Source: Arthrobacter sp. NEB 688 (GTDB taxonomy: Bacteria; Actinomycetota; Actinomycetes; Actinomycetales; Dermatophilaceae). Taken from it: a stretch of DNA of 64,000 bases. The notes under the pieces are model-generated. The model did not search any database. It was not told where the DNA came from and was given only the letters and a program-made list of their open reading frames with translations. How positions within the stretch are numbered: position 1 is the first letter of the stretch; each line of letters opens with the position of its first letter. Of the stretch, positions 61,401-64,000 are shown in pieces. Location: NCBI RefSeq assembly GCF_013201035.1, contig NZ_CP053707.1, positions 2,232,001 through 2,296,000 of the forward strand, in the 5' to 3' direction. Position numbers and translations under genes: made by a program.

Positions 61401-64000
61401 GGGGCCGCAAGAAGCGACTGCGCGCGGTGCTCGCGCAGCTCGAGCCCGGTCTCCGCCCGGGGCACTCGGTCGAGCTCAAGGAGCTGCCGACCCTCACGGG
61501 GGCGCTGGTCCAGCTGCACGGGGCGGTCAACCACCTGGGCTCGCGGTCGCGCGACCTCGACGGCGTGTCCGTCCCGGAGCGGTGGAACCCGCTGACGCCC
61601 GAGGGGGAGCGCGTCGTAGCCGCGCAGCTCGACTGGCTCGAGTGGGCCGGCTCGGTCGTCGAAGAGCGGGCTGACCCCACGGGCTTCACCGCCGCCCTGC
61701 GAACGATGATGGCCTCTACGTCGAGCATCCCCGTCGAGGCGGCCGACGACCTCGAAGGGCTGTCCGTCGCCCTGCGCGAGCTGTTCGCCGCGACCGGTGC
61801 CGGTGCGGCGTCGGTTGAACGTTGGCGGGGCGACGTCGGAGCGCTGGTTCGGTGGGAGCAGACAGCGTCGATGCGCGCCTCGGGCGACCCGCGACTCGGG
61901 TCCCTCGTGAGGTGGCTCGAGCTCCGCCGCGCGCTCGCCCTGCTGGACGAGCAGGGGATGGGGGAGGCGAAGACGGCGATCCTCGCGGGCCACCTGAACG
62001 CCGACGACGCCGCGGACGCGTTCGAGCGCGGCGTGGCCGAGGCCTCCGTCCTCGAGCGTCGTCTGGCGTCGGGGCTGGACGCCTTCGACGGCGCGAGCCA
62101 CGAGAAGAGCATCCAGCGCTTCCGGCACGGTCTGCACGGGGTCCAGGAGATCCTCCGCGACGCGCTGCCTACTCAGGTGGCGTCGAACCGCGGGTTCGAC
62201 GCGGAGGGGCAACTCGGCCGTATCGGCCTGCTGCGCCGAGAGCTGACGAAGACCCGTCGCGGCCTCGGGGTCCGCGCACTCATGGAGCAGTACGGCGACC
62301 TGGTCACCCAGCTGACGCCGTGCGTCCTCGTCAGCCCCGACTCGCTCGCGAGGTTCTTCCCGCCGAAGGCCGGGATCTTCGACCTGGTGGTGTTCGACGA
62401 GGCCTCACAGATCCGCGTCGCGGACGCGATCGGGGCGATGGGGCGAGCCACGTCCGTCGTGGTCGTCGGGGACTCGAAGCAGATGCCGCCCACCTCGTTC
62501 GCGGAGGCGAGCCTGGACGTCGACTCCGAGGAGGCGGAGGTCGACCTCGTCGTCGAGGACCAGGAGAGCATCCTCACCGAGGCGGTCCAGGCCGGGGTTC
62601 CGCAGCACTGGCTCTCGTGGCACTACCGGAGCCAGGACGAGTCGCTGATCTCGTTCAGCAACACGCACTACTACGAAGGGCGGCTCTCGTCGTTCCCCGC
62701 CCCACGGCACGGGGCCGCCGACGCGGGGGTGGGTGGCTACGGCGTGGCACTCGTCCGCGTCCTGGGCGAGTTCCACCGGTCCGCACGCGGGAAGCTGATG
62801 CGCACCAACCCGGTCGAGGCCGAGGCGATCGTCGCCGACCTTCGTCGTCGTTTCGACGCGGCGACCGGGGGAGACACGCCGTCGGTCGGGGTGGTGACCT
62901 TCAACCAGCAGCAGCGGGCCTACATCGAGGCGTTGATCCGCGACGACGTGGACCAGCGGATGGCGGAGGCGCTCGACGACCGCGAGTCGGAAGGGCTGTT
63001 CGTCAAGAACCTCGAGAACGTCCAGGGCGACGAGCGTGACGTCATCCTCTTCTCGACGGCCTTCGGGGTCAACGACAAGGGCGTGCTCCCGCTCAACTTC
63101 GGGCCGCTCAACCGGGGTGGCGGGGAACGCCGGCTCAACGTGGCCGTCACGCGCGCGCGCCGTCAGGTGGTGGTCTACAGCTCCTTCGAGCCGAGCCAGC
63201 TGCGAGCCGAGGAGACGAGCTCCGTCGGGATCAAGCACCTGCGGGCCTACCTCGACCTCGCCGCGCTCGGTGCCGAGACGCTGGCGAGGCGTGTGTCCCG
63301 CACGCGTGCCCCGGACCGCCACCGGGAACAGGTGGCCGATGCCCTCCGTGACCGCGGATGGGTCGTGCGCACCGACGTCGGTCTGTCGGACTTCCGCGTC
63401 GACCTCGTCGTGGCTCCTCCGGAGTCGCCCGAGCAGCCGGTGGCCGCGGTCCTGCTCGACGGCCCCGAGTGGGCCACCCGACGCACGGTGGGGGATCGTG
63501 ACGGGCTGCCCTCGGACGTCCTGGGCGGGATGATGCGGTGGCCGGTCGTCGCTCGTCTGTGGTTGCCGGCATGGCTGGACGACCCGCAAGGTGCCCTCGA
63601 CCGGCTCGAGGAGCAGCTACAGGCACCGGTCGCGAACAGTGGCTCGACCGTGCACGCGGCCGATGACGCGCCACACCTCGCTGACACCGCCCCGGTGGTG
63701 GAGGGCCGGTCGACCGCCCCCGCGCCTTTCGACGTCCGACCGACGGAGACGATGGACGCTGCGCTCAGGTCCATCGGGGCCGCGCCAGCCCTTGCCGCCC
63801 CGTCGTCGCAGCGTTCGGGCGTGGTCGGCGGCACGCTGTTCCGGCCCTTCGAGGCCGGGTGGCGTGGGTCCAGGGACCAGCTGAACGCTCTCGAGTGGTC
63901 GCGGTCCGCGCGGACGCAGGTCCGTGACGCCATCCTCGACGTCGTGGAGGCGGAGGGGCCGGTCCACGAGGAGCGCGCAGCGCGCCTGGCCGCAACCTGT
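58469..64000 (+). CDS. DUF4011-type SF1 helicase with transglutaminase-like and REase domains (3' end missing)
   Basis: An uninterrupted frame of 1,844 codons running off the window. In order: an N-terminal beta-rich region (1-200); a transglutaminase-like domain with Cys221, His247 and Asp266; DUF4011 (about 379-680, starting WKNALLDLSLRNKLINFT); an SF1 helicase with Walker A GPPGTGKS (684-691), Walker B VFDEASQ (about 1308), GDSKQMPP (1334) and RLNVAVTRARR (about 1555); an MTES_1575-like REase domain with Asp1645 and Asp1664 (DLVV, LLDGPEW); and the start of a DUF3320-like end (VVEAEGPVHEERAARLA). GTG start at 58469. Similar large helicases occur in antiphage loci. Confidence 0.85.
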   Translation, partial: MPDVDLRIDCLPIISYALAHNRMSVVRRSGIVNRGPELRGATVAVTISDDTGALSQDFEVLIDVPTDGEVVLDDLGVRLDGPAMYRVTDLRRGRVEAVVRVDGEVLAETSAPVDVLPATHWMKAEPERLFLELLAAHVMPNSPEVTELLKDTSERLRVATGSPSLEGYQSGPDRVVEIAKALYESLQARRVRYAEPAAGWGVRGQKVRTPAEVLGDSVGTCLDTTVLYAACLEQCGIRPLLWVVPGHAFCGYWLEEVDGGGIVTSDPRELVNFVDLGVMKLVETTAFTDRQHDVGFEAASASPYRSHLRGDLDDVHAVDVYLARHNDVFPIPARATDEQGRSVVVEYRPTEHSRPPLVIQGGRQAQTTASASNLPPRVVQWKNALLDLSLRNKLINFTPRHTVNLSVPSASLGTMEDLLSAQRPVSLLPADRMDDIVKARGVRYGRDLPEDARAALIEGRNAAVYCDVSEQAYQSRLRSLAYRARTIVEESGANNLYLALGTLSWTLDGKALRSPLVLVPVTLVTRGRQSLYRVEIDEAGQSTPNFCLLEKLKQSVGLSLPGLTEPATDSSGIDLDAVFMSVRRSIAEKGLDFRVEASADLAILQFAKFRLWKDLDENWEEFGKNGLVEHLTHRPAEPFPDSRDVQAGSADLDALAAQCPIPADASQLTAVADALSGRTFVLEGPPGTGKSQTITNMLARAMADGRRVLFVAEKRAALDVVKDRLDRVGMGPFALDLHDKGSKPVAVREQLLSAIEHSVGVDEQGLKARTDETTSAARQLSRYATRLHEVNGAGLSLYSATTQLLTLRSDVPSMVVPPRLLGDDATTRVDAVRSLLRTLPEIADPARPSERHPWAFVTIDQLDAAGVESVARPAQRADAHLERLRQVAALREVLDSVANLEQLDATVGLLRSPGVTLQTLDRTRSSDWRARSTSMRQEIHAFVAAAHPGLDQATPAALDLPLADIHAMAQQAASSGWWGRKKRLRAVLAQLEPGLRPGHSVELKELPTLTGALVQLHGAVNHLGSRSRDLDGVSVPERWNPLTPEGERVVAAQLDWLEWAGSVVEERADPTGFTAALRTMMASTSSIPVEAADDLEGLSVALRELFAATGAGAASVERWRGDVGALVRWEQTASMRASGDPRLGSLVRWLELRRALALLDEQGMGEAKTAILAGHLNADDAADAFERGVAEASVLERRLASGLDAFDGASHEKSIQRFRHGLHGVQEILRDALPTQVASNRGFDAEGQLGRIGLLRRELTKTRRGLGVRALMEQYGDLVTQLTPCVLVSPDSLARFFPPKAGIFDLVVFDEASQIRVADAIGAMGRATSVVVVGDSKQMPPTSFAEASLDVDSEEAEVDLVVEDQESILTEAVQAGVPQHWLSWHYRSQDESLISFSNTHYYEGRLSSFPAPRHGAADAGVGGYGVALVRVLGEFHRSARGKLMRTNPVEAEAIVADLRRRFDAATGGDTPSVGVVTFNQQQRAYIEALIRDDVDQRMAEALDDRESEGLFVKNLENVQGDERDVILFSTAFGVNDKGVLPLNFGPLNRGGGERRLNVAVTRARRQVVVYSSFEPSQLRAEETSSVGIKHLRAYLDLAALGAETLARRVSRTRAPDRHREQVADALRDRGWVVRTDVGLSDFRVDLVVAPPESPEQPVAAVLLDGPEWATRRTVGDRDGLPSDVLGGMMRWPVVARLWLPAWLDDPQGALDRLEEQLQAPVANSGSTVHAADDAPHLADTAPVVEGRSTAPAPFDVRPTETMDAALRSIGAAPALAAPSSQRSGVVGGTLFRPFEAGWRGSRDQLNALEWSRSARTQVRDAILDVVEAEGPVHEERAARLAATC

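Overview
This window is chromosomal DNA from a very GC-rich actinobacterium, most likely a member of the Micrococcales close to the Intrasporangiaceae. Pointers are the rplU-rpmA-obgE-proB-proA-nadD-rsfS order, furA-katG, a SAM-IV riboswitch, lexA divergent from a LysM gene, and nrdR-nrdJ, with heavy use of GTG starts and ATGA/GTGA gene overlaps. The lineage is an inference from gene content only.

Layout. 0-9.3 kb: core block (L21 end, L27, Obg, proline biosynthesis proB/proA with pdxY and a glycosyltransferase on the other strand, nadD, rsfS, a histidine phosphatase, tRNA-Ala). 9.4-16.1 kb: oxidative stress and repair (FurA, KatG, Tag, a metallophosphoesterase, a glutathione peroxidase, an EthA-like Baeyer-Villiger monooxygenase). 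16.1-18.4 kb: a MarR regulator, a 20-21 bp-period repeat array bounded by inverted repeats, a YhhN protein, and a DUF4396 protein behind a CsoR-type operator. 18.4-21.4 kb: leuS behind a leader peptide with four Leu codons and an intrinsic terminator, i.e. an apparent attenuator. 21.5-27.4 kb: a polyamine-type ABC transporter and an amidohydrolase in one overlapping operon. 27.5-29.1 kb: SAM-IV riboswitch and class V aminotransferase. 29.1-35.4 kb: a membrane redox module (ferredoxin, NuoF-like protein, ferric-reductase-like membrane protein, ApbE, Gly/Ser-rich protein) with a divergent acidic/His-rich secreted protein and a two-component system. 35.4-40.9 kb: DegV, PlsY, ComEA, ComEC. 40.9-46.1 kb: LysR, sirtuin, GNAT, and a RimK / zinc-protease / aspartoacylase set. 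46.1-47.6 kb: SOS locus. 47.6-50.5 kb: small genes, including two paralogous Cys/His/Trp-rich miniproteins, a GNAT and a BtuF-like protein. 50.4-54.1 kb: nrdR and B12-dependent nrdJ.

From the nrdJ terminator (54.08 kb) to the end, the content changes to an accessory region. It holds an AT-richer stretch with an orphan gene, a possible TY-Chap2-type protein, a lipoprotein, a DUF2510/LURP-one-like protein, a DUF6994-like protein and the first 1,844 codons of a giant DUF4011/SF1 helicase with a transglutaminase-like triad and an REase-like domain. The helicase runs off the window.

The strongest candidates for undescribed biology are the leuS leader, the repeat array at 16.9-17.2 kb, the paired miniproteins and the 54-64 kb accessory region.
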